This document shows positions 51,773 to 61,102 of a stretch of DNA of 64,000 bases, piece after piece; within the stretch, counting starts at the first letter, position 1; the number at the start of each line of letters is the position of its first letter. This stretch comes from F23-B02 sp963613665 (GTDB taxonomy: Bacteria > Bacillota > Clostridia > Oscillospirales > Oscillospiraceae). The notes under the pieces were generated by a model. It was given only the letters and a program-made list of their open reading frames with translations. It was not told the DNA's origin and searched no databases. The translations under genes were made by a program, and so were the position numbers. The stretch covers positions 1 to 64,000 of the forward strand of contig CAVEAL010000013.1 in NCBI GenBank assembly GCA_963613665.1. Direction: 5' to 3'.

Positions 51773-52450
51773 TCAAGCACCTAATCTCAGCTCACGCTTG
51801 TACTTATAAAACGTGTTCCTTGCCAGCCCTGCGAGCTTCATCATCTGCGCGTCGTCCAAACTGCCGCCGAAGTCCTTTGAGTGCGCTGCTATGAGCTGCT
51901 TTGCCTCGACGCTCTTTTTTGTCGTGACCGTCAATCCCGCTGAGCGTCCTATCTGCTTACCGTTCAAGCGAGCCGTTTCAATGCCCTCTTTCGTGCGTTG
52001 ATGCAGGTCTGCGACCTCTTTCTCGCTCTGCTCGAACGCAAGGTATATCTGTCTACGAGCCAGTGCCAGCATGTAGCGGTTAACGCCCTCAAGGATATAG
52101 TCAACATCGCCGCCCGTGAGTTGTACACTGTTTTGCAGCGTTTGACGGTATGTGTCCGTGTCAATATGCCGCTCTTTGAGAAATACGAGATTAACGCCGC
52201 GCTTGTACAGTGCCTCATATGCCTCTACGCCCTCGGCAGCGTTACGGCTCATGCGGCTCACGCTGTCAAAGATGATGGTATCGCCAGTACGGACGGAGTT
52301 AAACAGCTTGTTCCATTCCTTTCGGTCGAGCTTTGTACCCGTGTATTCCTCCTGCAATATGACTGCATCGGGAAACTCGCTGCGTATGTTGCGTATCTGA
52401 CGCTCTATATTCTGCTTGCGGGTGCTAATTCTACAATATCCGTATGTCAT
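51773..52450 (-). CDS. Serine resolvase/invertase
   Basis: 225 aa. Resolvase domain with YCRISTRKQNIERQI (nucleophile Ser about residue 8), FDSVSRMSRNAAEG and a C-terminal helix-turn-helix (MKLAGLARNTFYKYKRE). It could resolve element multimers or invert DNA. GGAAAGG precedes the ATG at 52450. No inverted recombination sites were recognised nearby. Confidence 0.9.
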   Translation of the reverse strand: MTYGYCRISTRKQNIERQIRNIRSEFPDAVILQEEYTGTKLDRKEWNKLFNSVRTGDTIIFDSVSRMSRNAAEGVEAYEALYKRGVNLVFLKERHIDTDTYRQTLQNSVQLTGGDVDYILEGVNRYMLALARRQIYLAFEQSEKEVADLHQRTKEGIETARLNGKQIGRSAGLTVTTKKSVEAKQLIAAHSKDFGGSLDDAQMMKLAGLARNTFYKYKRELRLGA

Positions 52451-52587
52451 GCTATGCCTTTCCGACAGTATCAAATTAAACCTGTCTGCGTTTAGTATCA
52501 AACTCTGCCCAAAAACCCGATCAGAGACGCAGTTTTTGAGTATCAATTTTGTCGTTTGTTTTGATTGATACTATCGTAGCAGATATT

Positions 52588-52615
52588 AAAAAACCTGCAT
52601 ACTTCAATATGCAGG
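52588..52615 (-). terminator. Terminator of a broken gene
   Basis: Minus strand CCTGCATA and TATGCAGG pair, followed by T6. It lies just after the truncated coding remnant at 52638-52853. Confidence 0.75.
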
Positions 52616-52637
52616 GTGATTTTGTGAATACTATATA

Positions 52638-52853
52638 TTATTCCGAGTCTATCACGTCAACCTCGGTGAGTCGGAAAGTAGCAAGCATATGAACGCCCAT
52701 GTCTTGAACTAAAGCGTATTTCCCTTTGGGAGATACCTCACCTGTTACGGAGTTTGCCCAGCCGCCAAAATCAGCAGTGATTGCCGTAGGCTCATAAATG
52801 GTACGTATATTAACGGAGCGGCAAAACCATTCAGGTTCTGCCGCTCATTCCGG
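52638..52853 (-). pseudogene. C-terminal remnant of an unidentified gene
   Basis: An open minus-strand frame of about 70 codons ends ATFRLTEVDVIDSE with a stop followed by its own terminator, but has no start codon before an upstream in-frame stop. Amino-acid composition looks like real protein (ADFGGWANSV, KGKYALVQDMGVHM). Family not recognised. It sits at the junction between the AT-rich element backbone and the metabolic cargo, so it may mark the join. Confidence 0.5.
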
Positions 52854-52891
52854 GCCTGCGAGTTTGGCTCCCGCATCACGCGCCGTTGAAA

Positions 52892-52927
52892 AAGACTCGA
52901 AAACATCCGTTTTCGGGTCTTTTTTTC
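52892..52927 (+). terminator. Terminator-like hairpin at the cargo boundary
   Basis: AAAGACTCGAAAAC and GTTTTCGGGTCTTT pair (one G-U) and are followed by T residues. Confidence 0.6.
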
Positions 52928-52946
52928 GTTGCAAACAGCAAAAGCA

Positions 52947-52978
52947 GCCACGCTGACACGGCTGTCAGCGTGGCTGTA
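52947..52978. terminator. Terminator of the reductase operon
   Basis: CAGCCACGCTGACA and TGTCAGCGTGGCTG form a 14-bp stem at the 3' end of the minus-strand SDR-OYE-SDR operon. Confidence 0.75.
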
Positions 52979-52990
52979 AAACAAATTATT

Positions 52991-53944
52991 TCAGATGGGG
53001 GTTTTTGAAAGCTTGGTATATTCCATGGTCGCAGCGGACTGTGCAAGAGGCTGCTTGTAGCCCGCCAGACGAAGATCCATCTCCTGACGGGTTATGGCAG
53101 CGGTGCGGCCGGGATGCGTGTAGATATAGAAGAAGCCCTTCTCGAGTCCTTCCATAATGGTTGCGACTGCCTGCTCAACGGATACGACGCCCATTGCAAA
53201 GGACAGCGCCTTATCCTCATCGGTCTGCGGATCGGCAAGGCGCTTGACCAATGCGGCCGCGGCAGCCTTTACGGGAGCGGGCGTGTTGTCGATGTTCGGA
53301 TTGTCCCTGAACTCTGCGGGACGGGCGAGAGGATTTGCCATACGGTCGGCAATTTCCGTGTTTACTATGCTGGGGATGATCGCCGAGCATGTGACATTGG
53401 TCTTGCGGTCGCGCATCATTACGGCAAACTGCTCAACGAAGGTCAGGCAAGCAGACTTGAGCGGAGCGTAGGGAGCACCGATAAGAGCACCGTCGAGGGG
53501 GCCGAGCGCGGCCTGGGAAATAACCGTGCTGATATGGCCGCCGCCTTGCTTCTGCATTGCGGGCCAAAAAGTGTTGCAGCCGTACACGGGACCCATCACG
53601 TTGACGCGGAAATACATCTCCCAGTCAGCGGTTACAAAGCACTCGTAGGGCTTGGTATACATGATGCCGGCATTGTTGAACAGGTAGTCAACGCGGCCGT
53701 ATTCTTTGAGCGTGGCATCGAGCAGACCAGGCCACTGCTTCTCATCGGAGACATCGATCTCGTAGCCGATCGCCTTGCCGCCGTTTGCGCGCAGCATTTC
53801 GACAGCCTTATGCATATCGTCCGGAAGAATATCTGCCACGACAACGGATGCGCCGCGATTGCAGAGCTCTTTCGCAAGACCGAGGCCGATGCCGTTTGCG
53901 CCGCCGGTTACAACGGCTATTTTGTTTTGAAATATGCTGTTCAT
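52991..53944 (-). CDS. Short-chain dehydrogenase/reductase
   Basis: 317 aa. NAD(P)-binding Rossmann fold: TGGANGIGLG (residues 13-22), NNAGI, catalytic YAPLK with an upstream Ser in VISQAA. Its C-terminal extension (about 60 residues) is shared with the SDR at 56021. It oxidises or reduces an alcohol/ketone; the substrate is unknown. AAAGGAAA precedes the ATG at 53944. Last gene of the operon under the TetR-flanked promoter. Confidence 0.88.
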   Translation of the reverse strand: MNSIFQNKIAVVTGGANGIGLGLAKELCNRGASVVVADILPDDMHKAVEMLRANGGKAIGYEIDVSDEKQWPGLLDATLKEYGRVDYLFNNAGIMYTKPYECFVTADWEMYFRVNVMGPVYGCNTFWPAMQKQGGGHISTVISQAALGPLDGALIGAPYAPLKSACLTFVEQFAVMMRDRKTNVTCSAIIPSIVNTEIADRMANPLARPAEFRDNPNIDNTPAPVKAAAAALVKRLADPQTDEDKALSFAMGVVSVEQAVATIMEGLEKGFFYIYTHPGRTAAITRQEMDLRLAGYKQPLAQSAATMEYTKLSKTPI

Positions 53945-53964
53945 GTTTGATTTCCTTTCGCTTT

Positions 53965-55998
53965 TTACTTGTGCGGCATGATGTGCGAGGACAGCATGGT
54001 GCGGAACTTCGCGTCGGCTCTGCGCTTTTTGAGCCACGCCTGCTTTTTCTTTATATCGCCCTCGAACAGCCACACGGCTTCGTATGCGTCGTGCATCGCA
54101 TCGCCGACGAGGCCGACCTCGCCTGTGCAGTCGCCGACTATCCACGCGTTCGGATATTTGGCCTTTATGGCTTCGGCGGCGTCTTTCAGGCCGCGCGTGC
54201 CGAGCGCGACTATTGCCGTGTCAGCGGGCAGGGTCTCGCGGCGGCCGCCTTCGCGCTCGATGACGACTCCCGCGTCGTTAAACTCAACGACCTTGCTGTT
54301 TACGTACTGCTTGACGCCGTAGCGGTCGAGCAGCATGCGCAGCGCAGTTCCGTTTTCGCGGTTGCTTTTTGCCGCAAGCGTACCTGTCATTTCAACGACG
54401 GTTGCCTGCTTATCCTCCATCGCCTGCTCCAGCGCGAACTCGCAGCCGGAAAAGCCGCCGCCGAGGACAACGATCTTATCACCCTTGACATCGCCTGAGC
54501 GGACGGTGTGAGCCTGGGTGACCTCTATGACATTCGGTCTGTCGATGCCCGGGATCTTCGGGACGATGGGCTCCGCGCCGAGCGCAACAACGATCTGATC
54601 GGCGTTTTTGAGGCACTCGGAATCGGGGGTGACCTCGGTGTTCAGGAACACCTTGATGTCCGATTTTTCGACCTCGCGGCGAAGATATGCCAAAAGCTTT
54701 GCCATCTGACCCTTGAATACGGGCGTGGACGCGATGCATATCTGTCCGCCGAGGACGGGTGCTTTATCGTACAGCTCGACCTTGTGACCGGCCTGAGACG
54801 CGAGTATGGCAGCTTCCATGCCGCCCGGTCCGCCGCCGATAACGACGACGCGCTGGGGCTTACTCGTTTTGGGTATCTCAAGCATGTCCTCGGCTGCGGC
54901 ACGGGGGTTGACTGCGCAGCTGAGCGGCAGCAGCTGGAAGAAGTGGCAGATGCAATAGTTATTGCATCTCAGGCAGGGGCGTATGTCCTCCTGCCGGTCG
55001 TCGCGGATCTTCTTAATGAATTCGGGATCGGCGATGAGCGCTCTGCCGACCATGGCAAACTGGATATCGCCGTTTTCGATGTGCTCCTCGGCAAGCTCCG
55101 CGGTCAGCGCGCCTGCGCACATGACGGGCTTATCGGTCACGGCGCGGATGGTCTTGACGGCGGGAAGGAATGCGCCGTCACCATAGTAATCGGGCGTTAC
55201 GCCCCACGCGCCGGACCCGTAGCAGCCGAGGTCAACGTCATATGCGGTGACGCTGGTCTTGTCGATGACCTTTATGAGCTCCTGGCTCTCCTCGGGTGTG
55301 CGCTGATTCGGCATCTTGTGATCCATCGAAATGCGGAGAATAATGGGATAACCCTCGCCGACATTGCGGCGTATCTCCTCAATGATTTCGCAGACGATGC
55401 GTGCACGGTTTTCGACCGAGCCGCCGTATTCGTCAGTGCGGCGGTTCCAGCACTCGGAGATGAACTGGTCGAGCATATAGCCGGTGTGAGCATGGATCTC
55501 AACAGCGTCGAAGCCTGCACGCTTTGCCGAGGCTGCGGCCTTACCGAAGGACTTGACAAGCTTATGTATCTGCTCTGTTGTCATTGCAGTAGTGTGCTTA
55601 TTAGGCTTGAAATACAGCGGCATCTCGCTTGCCGACAGAGCCTTGACGAAGGGGGGAACGACGGTGTTCTGACCGGCGCCCGCACCGAGCTGGACGCAGG
55701 TCTTTACGCCGTACTGCTTCACGCGGCGGTTATAGATCGTCCACTCCTTTTCCTGATTGGGTGTACCGGCGGTCTTGTAATTTGAGGTCATGGAGTCTAT
55801 CTTATCGACCGCCTGACACTCCGTCATTATCATGCCGACGCCGTTTTTCGCGCGCTCCTCGATGAAGCGTATCATCGTGTCGGTCATGTGAAAGCCGAGG
55901 TTATCGCAGGTGGACATCGGCGCCATAACGAAACGGTTCTTTAGCTTCAGGCTGCCGAGCTGCGCGGGCTCGAACAGTTTTTCGTATTTGTTACCCAT
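53965..55998 (-). CDS. Old-Yellow-Enzyme-type ene-reductase with Fe-S and Rossmann domains (BaiCD/2,4-dienoyl-CoA reductase family)
   Basis: 677 aa. FMN-binding TIM barrel (1-370); Fe-S cluster CLRCNNYCICHFF with a fourth Cys in LSCAVNP; then a two-part FAD/NAD(P) domain (VVVIGGGPGGMEAAILA at about 387 and IVVLGGGFSGCEFALE). The barrel active-site segment reads EIHAHTGYMLDQF rather than the common HGAHGYL. It reduces a C=C bond conjugated to a carbonyl using NAD(P)H. Bile acid, steroid or dietary enones are possible substrates by family analogy only. 20 bases upstream of the SDR. Confidence 0.88.
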   Translation of the reverse strand: MGNKYEKLFEPAQLGSLKLKNRFVMAPMSTCDNLGFHMTDTMIRFIEERAKNGVGMIMTECQAVDKIDSMTSNYKTAGTPNQEKEWTIYNRRVKQYGVKTCVQLGAGAGQNTVVPPFVKALSASEMPLYFKPNKHTTAMTTEQIHKLVKSFGKAAASAKRAGFDAVEIHAHTGYMLDQFISECWNRRTDEYGGSVENRARIVCEIIEEIRRNVGEGYPIILRISMDHKMPNQRTPEESQELIKVIDKTSVTAYDVDLGCYGSGAWGVTPDYYGDGAFLPAVKTIRAVTDKPVMCAGALTAELAEEHIENGDIQFAMVGRALIADPEFIKKIRDDRQEDIRPCLRCNNYCICHFFQLLPLSCAVNPRAAAEDMLEIPKTSKPQRVVVIGGGPGGMEAAILASQAGHKVELYDKAPVLGGQICIASTPVFKGQMAKLLAYLRREVEKSDIKVFLNTEVTPDSECLKNADQIVVALGAEPIVPKIPGIDRPNVIEVTQAHTVRSGDVKGDKIVVLGGGFSGCEFALEQAMEDKQATVVEMTGTLAAKSNRENGTALRMLLDRYGVKQYVNSKVVEFNDAGVVIEREGGRRETLPADTAIVALGTRGLKDAAEAIKAKYPNAWIVGDCTGEVGLVGDAMHDAYEAVWLFEGDIKKKQAWLKKRRADAKFRTMLSSHIMPHK

Positions 55999-56020
55999 AT
56001 GCTTTCTCCTGTGGTATGCC

Positions 56021-56959
56021 TCAGCCGTGCTGAGTCATGTTCTGCAGTCTTGATGCACCGGCATCGATTCCCTGCGCCTGAAGCTTCTTTGCGTAGAATG
56101 CGAAGTCAAAGATCGCCTGATCGGTGAGACCCTGCTCGTTTTCGAGGGATTTGAACTGTTCGGGAAGCAGGCTCAGGCTCAGATCCTCGTGGGTGTAGAT
56201 ATAGAACTTTCCGGCTTCCATCTGATCGATGATGATCTGTGCGGTCTCCTCTGCGGTTATCATGCCGAGCTTATCGCCGTCGGGAGTTCCTGCCTTGGAG
56301 GTCGGCGCAACGGGATCGGTCTCGCCGGGATTTTTATATTTTTCGCCGCGGTAGCAGGTACCGTTGGAAACATCGGATTCAAACACGCCGGGCAACGATA
56401 CGCAGTATTTGATCTTGTCGATCTTGCCGAGAGTCATTTCACCCCGGAAGGTTTCAACGAGGCGCAGAACGGCGGCCTTGGATACCGTGTAGGGACCCCA
56501 CATGGAGAACGGAGCGATGGATGCGGTGGAGGCGGTGGTGATAATGTGTCCGCCCTCGGGCTGCATCATCATAGCGCCGGTGAACTTGCGCAGACCGTAA
56601 AGCGTGCCGTGGATGTTAGTGTCAAGCACCCAATCCCAATCGTTCATGCTCAGTTTCATTGCGGATTTCGGACGAGCCATAACGCCGGCATTGTTGAACG
56701 CGTAATCGATTCTGCCGTACTTGCCGATAACGGTCTTGAGAAGCGCGTCCCAGTCGTCTTCGACGGTAACGTCCTGGCGGATATATAAAACATCCGCGCC
56801 CATTGCCTTGAGCTGCTGCTCTGCCTTCTGACCGAGCTCCTCGCGGCGGCCGGTGATGACGATCTTTGCGCCTGCCTTGCCGAGTATCTCGGCGAAAGCG
56901 TAGCCCAGACCCGAGGTACCGCCGGTGATAACCGCAACCTTGTTCTCATAGTTGTTCAT
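56021..56959 (-). CDS. Short-chain dehydrogenase/reductase
   Basis: 312 aa. TGGTSGLGYAF, NNAGVM, TASTASIAPFSMWGPYTVSK with the catalytic Ser, Tyr and Lys. It resembles the SDR at 52991 in length and in the GKFYIYTHEDL C-terminal stretch (GFFYIYTHPGR there), so they are probably paralogues. First gene of the operon SDR-OYE-SDR, divergent from the TetR gene. Confidence 0.88.
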   Translation of the reverse strand: MNNYENKVAVITGGTSGLGYAFAEILGKAGAKIVITGRREELGQKAEQQLKAMGADVLYIRQDVTVEDDWDALLKTVIGKYGRIDYAFNNAGVMARPKSAMKLSMNDWDWVLDTNIHGTLYGLRKFTGAMMMQPEGGHIITTASTASIAPFSMWGPYTVSKAAVLRLVETFRGEMTLGKIDKIKYCVSLPGVFESDVSNGTCYRGEKYKNPGETDPVAPTSKAGTPDGDKLGMITAEETAQIIIDQMEAGKFYIYTHEDLSLSLLPEQFKSLENEQGLTDQAIFDFAFYAKKLQAQGIDAGASRLQNMTQHG

Positions 56960-57067
56960 GATATTTCCTCCTTGATGATTTTGTGTCGAAACACTTTTTT
57001 CTGACTGCGATATTAGCAGAAAAAAGCTTGACTTAAAATTATCAAAAGGGTATCATTTGAGTAAGAT

Positions 57068-57094
57068 TTGAACAAAAGACAGCCGATTGTTCAA
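57068..57094. promoter_or_regulatory. TetR operator candidate
   Basis: TTGAACA (57068-57074) and TGTTCAA (57088-57094) form a perfect 7-bp inverted repeat with a 13-base gap, centred in the divergent region between the SDR operon and the TetR gene. Confidence 0.55.
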
Positions 57095-57141
57095 TGAATT
57101 TTTGTTGCTTTTATGCTAATATATATATGGGTGATAATACG

Positions 57142-57720
57142 ATGAAACGCAATGAGCTTGTCAAAAAAGAATTGTCGCAGACTCTCAAGGACATGTCCAA
57201 AGCCCAGCCGCTGGCCGGTATAACCGTCTCGTCGCTGACGGATCGCTGCGGCTTCAGCCGCGGCACATTTTACTATCACTTCATTGATATCTACGATCTT
57301 ATAAACTGGACATTCGATACGGACATAATCGTGCCGCTCAAGTCCTACATAAACGAGCACTCGCTCGGCTCATGGGCGGGCATAACCAGGTTTTCGCTTG
57401 AAAAAATGTATGCCGACCGCGAGTTTTACTGCCAGGCCGTGCGTCTTGAGGTTCAAAACAGTCTTCAGGACCATATGCTCATGCGCAATCAGGAAAGCTG
57501 GGATCTGCTGATATCAAAATATCTTGATGAGACGCATCAGAAATACGATCCCGATACGCTGAGATTTTTGACGCAGTTTGTTTCGCAGGCGATCGGCAAC
57601 ATGATAATCGACTGGGCGAAGAAGGGCATGAAAACGCCGGTGGAGCTCATGTGTAAGATGAACGAAGTCGCAACAATGGGCATCTATGGGATAATTAATT
57701 CAGATAATTCGCCAAAGTAA
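57142..57720 (+). CDS. TetR-family transcription regulator
   Basis: 192 aa. N-terminal helix-turn-helix (ITVSSLTDRCGFSRGTFYYHF, residues about 22-42) and a helical effector domain of the TetR_C_7/DhaS type. The ATG at 57142 follows GGGTGA. Divergent from the SDR-OYE-SDR operon, which it probably represses or activates depending on substrate. Confidence 0.9.
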   Translation: MKRNELVKKELSQTLKDMSKAQPLAGITVSSLTDRCGFSRGTFYYHFIDIYDLINWTFDTDIIVPLKSYINEHSLGSWAGITRFSLEKMYADREFYCQAVRLEVQNSLQDHMLMRNQESWDLLISKYLDETHQKYDPDTLRFLTQFVSQAIGNMIIDWAKKGMKTPVELMCKMNEVATMGIYGIINSDNSPK

Positions 57721-57730
57721 AATCGCCTAT

Positions 57731-57761
57731 AAAAAACTCCCGCCTTGGACGGGAGTTTTTT
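57731..57761. terminator. Bidirectional terminator between tetR and the alcohol dehydrogenase gene
   Basis: AAAAAACTCCCG and CGGGAGTTTTTT around CCTTGGA. Confidence 0.9.
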
Positions 57762-57771
57762 CGTGTTGGGT

Positions 57772-58977
57772 TTATTTATTGAAAAGATACTCAAGATGGC
57801 CGCGAAGCTCATCGGGAGTTACGCTGACGAAGTTGAGAGGATCCTTCATGCCGGCCTCGACCAGTGCGGGTATCTCATCGGCCGTATGTCCGAGCTCGCG
57901 GACAGTGGGGATCTTGGCGATAGCCATGAGCTTTTCTATCGCCTGTGCGATCTCCTCGGCAATGGCGGCAGTATCCGCGTCATCAGAGACCTTCAGGCCG
58001 AGGTTGTATGCAAGGCGCGCATAGCGCTCACGGTCGTTGTGCTCGACCTTAACGCCCTGAAGGATGGCCGGGACAAGACCGAGTGCGCAGCCGAGGCCGT
58101 GAGGGATATGCCACTGAGCACCGAAGAGCTGGCCTATGCCATGGCCGAGAGTCAGACCGCCGGGGCACATGCCTATACCCGCAAGCATGGCGCCATACTT
58201 GACCTGCGCTCTAGCATCTATATCATCGGGGTGCTCAAGCACGGTCGGGAGATTGGCATAAATAAGGCGCGCAGCCTCCAGACCCATGGTGTCGGTGAGG
58301 GGATTGAAGTTCATGAGGGGCTTGACCTTGTGCGCGAGACCGCCGACAAGATAGCTTTCTATGGCGTGGGTAAGCGCATCGAACGCGGTGTGCGCCGTGA
58401 GGTTAAAGGGCATGGTCACGTCGAGCTTCGGGTCGAGCAGGGCAACATTGGGCAGGATCTGCAGGCCGCCGAGCGTGGCTTTGTAGTTTATCTCGTCATC
58501 GGTTATGACAGCGCCCGTGGATACCTCAGAGCCGGTGCCGGAGGTGGTGGGGATCATTACGAGCATTGCCATCGGGCGCTTTATGGGCTTTGCCTTGCCG
58601 CGTCCGCCGAAGCAGTGATCCATAATGTTGTCGGTGTCGGGGTTGCCGAGCATGGCGTATATGCCCTTTGCGGTGTCCATCGCCGAGCCGCCGCCGATGC
58701 CGATAACTGCATTTACGCCGAGCTTGCGCGCTAGCTTGCCGCCCTCGTTTATATCGTGATAGCTGGGGTCGGGCTTGACCTTCGTCCACTCGTATACGTC
58801 TATCGCCATGGACTCAAAGCTTGCGATGACCTTATCGGCAAGGCCGGTCTTGCGAGTGACCTTACCGAAAACGAGCATAGCCTTCGTCACGCCCTGAAGC
58901 TTGCAGAGGCCGGCAGCCTTTTTCCATGCGTCTTCCTCGAAGAAGGTAAGAGGAACCTGTGTGTAGAAGCTTTCCAT
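57772..58977 (-). CDS. Iron-containing alcohol dehydrogenase
   Basis: 401 aa. Group III dehydrogenase: GIGGGSAMDTAKG binds NAD(P); metal ligands are the Asp and His of FDALTHAIESY and the two His of GHGIGQLFGAQWHIPHG. It interconverts an alcohol and an aldehyde or ketone. It lies 26 bases downstream of the second OYE gene, so both are in the XRE-controlled operon. Confidence 0.92.
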   Translation of the reverse strand: MESFYTQVPLTFFEEDAWKKAAGLCKLQGVTKAMLVFGKVTRKTGLADKVIASFESMAIDVYEWTKVKPDPSYHDINEGGKLARKLGVNAVIGIGGGSAMDTAKGIYAMLGNPDTDNIMDHCFGGRGKAKPIKRPMAMLVMIPTTSGTGSEVSTGAVITDDEINYKATLGGLQILPNVALLDPKLDVTMPFNLTAHTAFDALTHAIESYLVGGLAHKVKPLMNFNPLTDTMGLEAARLIYANLPTVLEHPDDIDARAQVKYGAMLAGIGMCPGGLTLGHGIGQLFGAQWHIPHGLGCALGLVPAILQGVKVEHNDRERYARLAYNLGLKVSDDADTAAIAEEIAQAIEKLMAIAKIPTVRELGHTADEIPALVEAGMKDPLNFVSVTPDELRGHLEYLFNK

Positions 58978-59003
58978 TATATTTACTCCTTTCCGATATG
59001 TGT

Positions 59004-60977
59004 TTATATTCTCTTGAGGCGGTGGAAGGTCGCGCCGGTCGCATTCTGTAAAGTGCCGGTCTTGTTGCTGTCGCCGAGAACGACAACGTTGTCAAAGCTT
59101 TCTTCAAGCTTCTCGCGCAGAGCTCTGTCGGGGCGAACGCCGAGAGACAAAACCACTACCTCCGCAGGGAGCACGCCCTCAAGTCCGGTGACCAGGTCGC
59201 GGTACATAACTCCCTCTTCGCTGGCACCAAGCACCATGGTGTGCGGCTTCATGCACACGCCCTGACGTGCCAGGCCGAGCTGAGTTTTTACTACGCGATA
59301 AATGAAAGTATCGGACGCAAACTGAGGCATCATTTCACAGAGAACTATGCTGTTTTTGCGCTCTGCCATGAACTCGGCCGTCTCGAGCGCGGTCATGCCG
59401 CCGCCGATTATAACGACGCGCTTGCCCTCAACAGTGACCTTGCCGGACAGGATATCGTGTGCGGTGACCGCATTTTCAAGGCCCGGCATCGGGGGAACAA
59501 CAGGCTTGCCGCCGACATTGAGGCATACCACCTTCGGGTCAAGCTCGCGCTTTATTTTGGCAAGCTTTTCGTCGGTGATCTCGGTGTTGAGCTTTACGGT
59601 GATCTTATCGTTCTTCTCGAGCTGACGCTTCCAGTAGTCGAGAAGGATATCCATGCGGAACTTGCCGGGAGCCTTGTCTGCAAGGTTTATGCTGCCGCCG
59701 ATAACGCCGGACTTTTCATACATTGTTACGTCATAGCCCTTTGCGGCAAGAGTGAAGGCCGCTTCAATGCCAGCGGGGCCTGCGCCGATAACAACGGCAT
59801 TGCCGGAGCCGGGTACGAGTGTGTTATCCTCAGCCTCACGGCCGGCGAGGGGGTTGATCGCGCAGCGAATAGGCTGCATGAGGGAAGAGTGGTGGATGCA
59901 ATTGTTGCAGGAAAGGCAGGGACGGATGTCATCCTCACGGCCGGTGCGAGCCTTGTTTGCCCACTCGGGGTCGCAGATGAGCTGGCGGCCGAGTATAGCC
60001 ATGTCGGCGATACCGTCCTCGAGCATTCCCTCTGCCTCCTCGGGAGTTTTAAGGCAGTTGACGGCAGCAACGGGAACATCGACCACATCTTTTATGTTCT
60101 TTATGATATCGTCGCGGTAACGTGCGCGCATATCGGGGTTGGGCATGCAGTCCATGCCGCCCATGGAGACGTTTACCATGTCCGCGCCGTGCTCGACAAG
60201 AAGCTTGGCAACGCCCTTCATGTAGTTCATATCCCATTCCTTGCCGTTGGGGCGGAAGTCACCCTCGGCGCCGTTGATACGGACGGAAACGGGGAAATTC
60301 TTCGGCACGACCTTGCGTATCGCGTCGAGCGTCTCAGTTGCGATGCGGCAGCAGTTTTCGAGGCTTCCGCCGTATTCGTCCTTGCGCTCGTTTTTGAAGG
60401 GATTGATAAACTGCGAGAAAAGATAGCCGTGTGCGCAGTGCACCTCCACGCCGTCGCAGCCTGCGGTGTATGCGCCCTGTGCCGCTATGGCGTAGCACTT
60501 GACGATCTGCTTTATCTCGGGCACGGTAAGCTCGCGTGCGGGAGCGGCATGGGAATCACCCTTGAGCGATGCCGGCATGGCGGTGCTCGATACGGGCTGG
60601 CGGCCGCCGTTCAGGAACTGGGGAGCATAGACCGAGCGGCCGGGATGATGCAGCTGCACGAAGAGCTTGCAGTCGTACTCGTGCAGGCGCTCGGCAAGCA
60701 GCTGGAAGGAGTTGCGGTTGTCAAGCGTGGTGAGGTGAGACTGACCCGCTCCGGCAGTGCCGCACAGCTCGTCCGGGCAAACAACGGTAAAGCCGTTGAT
60801 GATAAGGCCGACGCCGCCCTTGGCTCTCGCTGCGAAATATTCGATGACCTGCTGATTGACATCGCCGCCCGTCAGACCCAGGCCATCGTGCATTGGCGAC
60901 ATCACGATGCGGTTTTTCAGCTCAACGCCGTTGATCTGGATCGGAGTAAACAGTTTTTTGTACTTCACTTTTTTCAT
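59004..60977 (-). CDS. Old-Yellow-Enzyme-type ene-reductase with Fe-S and Rossmann domains
   Basis: 657 aa. Barrel domain with EVHCAHGYLFSQFINPF and NERKDEYGGS; Fe-S motif CLSCNNCIHH with a fourth Cys in IRCAINP; then VVIGAGPAGIEAAFTLA and VVIIGGGMTALETAEF dinucleotide folds. It differs clearly from the enzyme at 53965 in the active-site loop, suggesting a different substrate. First gene of the operon controlled from 61043-61103. Confidence 0.88.
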   Translation of the reverse strand: MKKVKYKKLFTPIQINGVELKNRIVMSPMHDGLGLTGGDVNQQVIEYFAARAKGGVGLIINGFTVVCPDELCGTAGAGQSHLTTLDNRNSFQLLAERLHEYDCKLFVQLHHPGRSVYAPQFLNGGRQPVSSTAMPASLKGDSHAAPARELTVPEIKQIVKCYAIAAQGAYTAGCDGVEVHCAHGYLFSQFINPFKNERKDEYGGSLENCCRIATETLDAIRKVVPKNFPVSVRINGAEGDFRPNGKEWDMNYMKGVAKLLVEHGADMVNVSMGGMDCMPNPDMRARYRDDIIKNIKDVVDVPVAAVNCLKTPEEAEGMLEDGIADMAILGRQLICDPEWANKARTGREDDIRPCLSCNNCIHHSSLMQPIRCAINPLAGREAEDNTLVPGSGNAVVIGAGPAGIEAAFTLAAKGYDVTMYEKSGVIGGSINLADKAPGKFRMDILLDYWKRQLEKNDKITVKLNTEITDEKLAKIKRELDPKVVCLNVGGKPVVPPMPGLENAVTAHDILSGKVTVEGKRVVIIGGGMTALETAEFMAERKNSIVLCEMMPQFASDTFIYRVVKTQLGLARQGVCMKPHTMVLGASEEGVMYRDLVTGLEGVLPAEVVVLSLGVRPDRALREKLEESFDNVVVLGDSNKTGTLQNATGATFHRLKRI

Positions 60978-61029
60978 GTCCTTTCTTCTTATATATGTTG
61001 AGTATTATGCTTCAAGCAACGCCGCATGT

Positions 61030-61102
61030 TGCTTATGGCAATAAAATAGCACACAATATTGCCTATGTCAACACCTAATTGATAAAAGGTTGACATAGGC
61101 AA
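61030..61102. promoter_or_regulatory. Three XRE operators in the divergent promoter region
   Basis: TTGCTTATGGCAA (61030-61042), TTGCCTATGTCAA (61059-61071) and TTGACATAGGCAA (61090-61102). Sites 2 and 3 also form a perfect 15-bp inverted repeat with a 16-base spacer. Each contains or adjoins a -35 or -10 box. Confidence 0.8.
61043..61071 (-). promoter_or_regulatory. Promoter of the OYE-alcohol dehydrogenase operon
   Basis: Minus strand TTGACA (61066-61071), 17-bp spacer, TATTTT (61043-61048). The -35 is part of operator 2. Confidence 0.8.

Noticed and set aside
51773..52450. Invertible DNA switch run by the serine resolvase
   Set aside because: No pair of inverted recombination sites flanking a promoter was recognised; resolution of element multimers is the simpler role.
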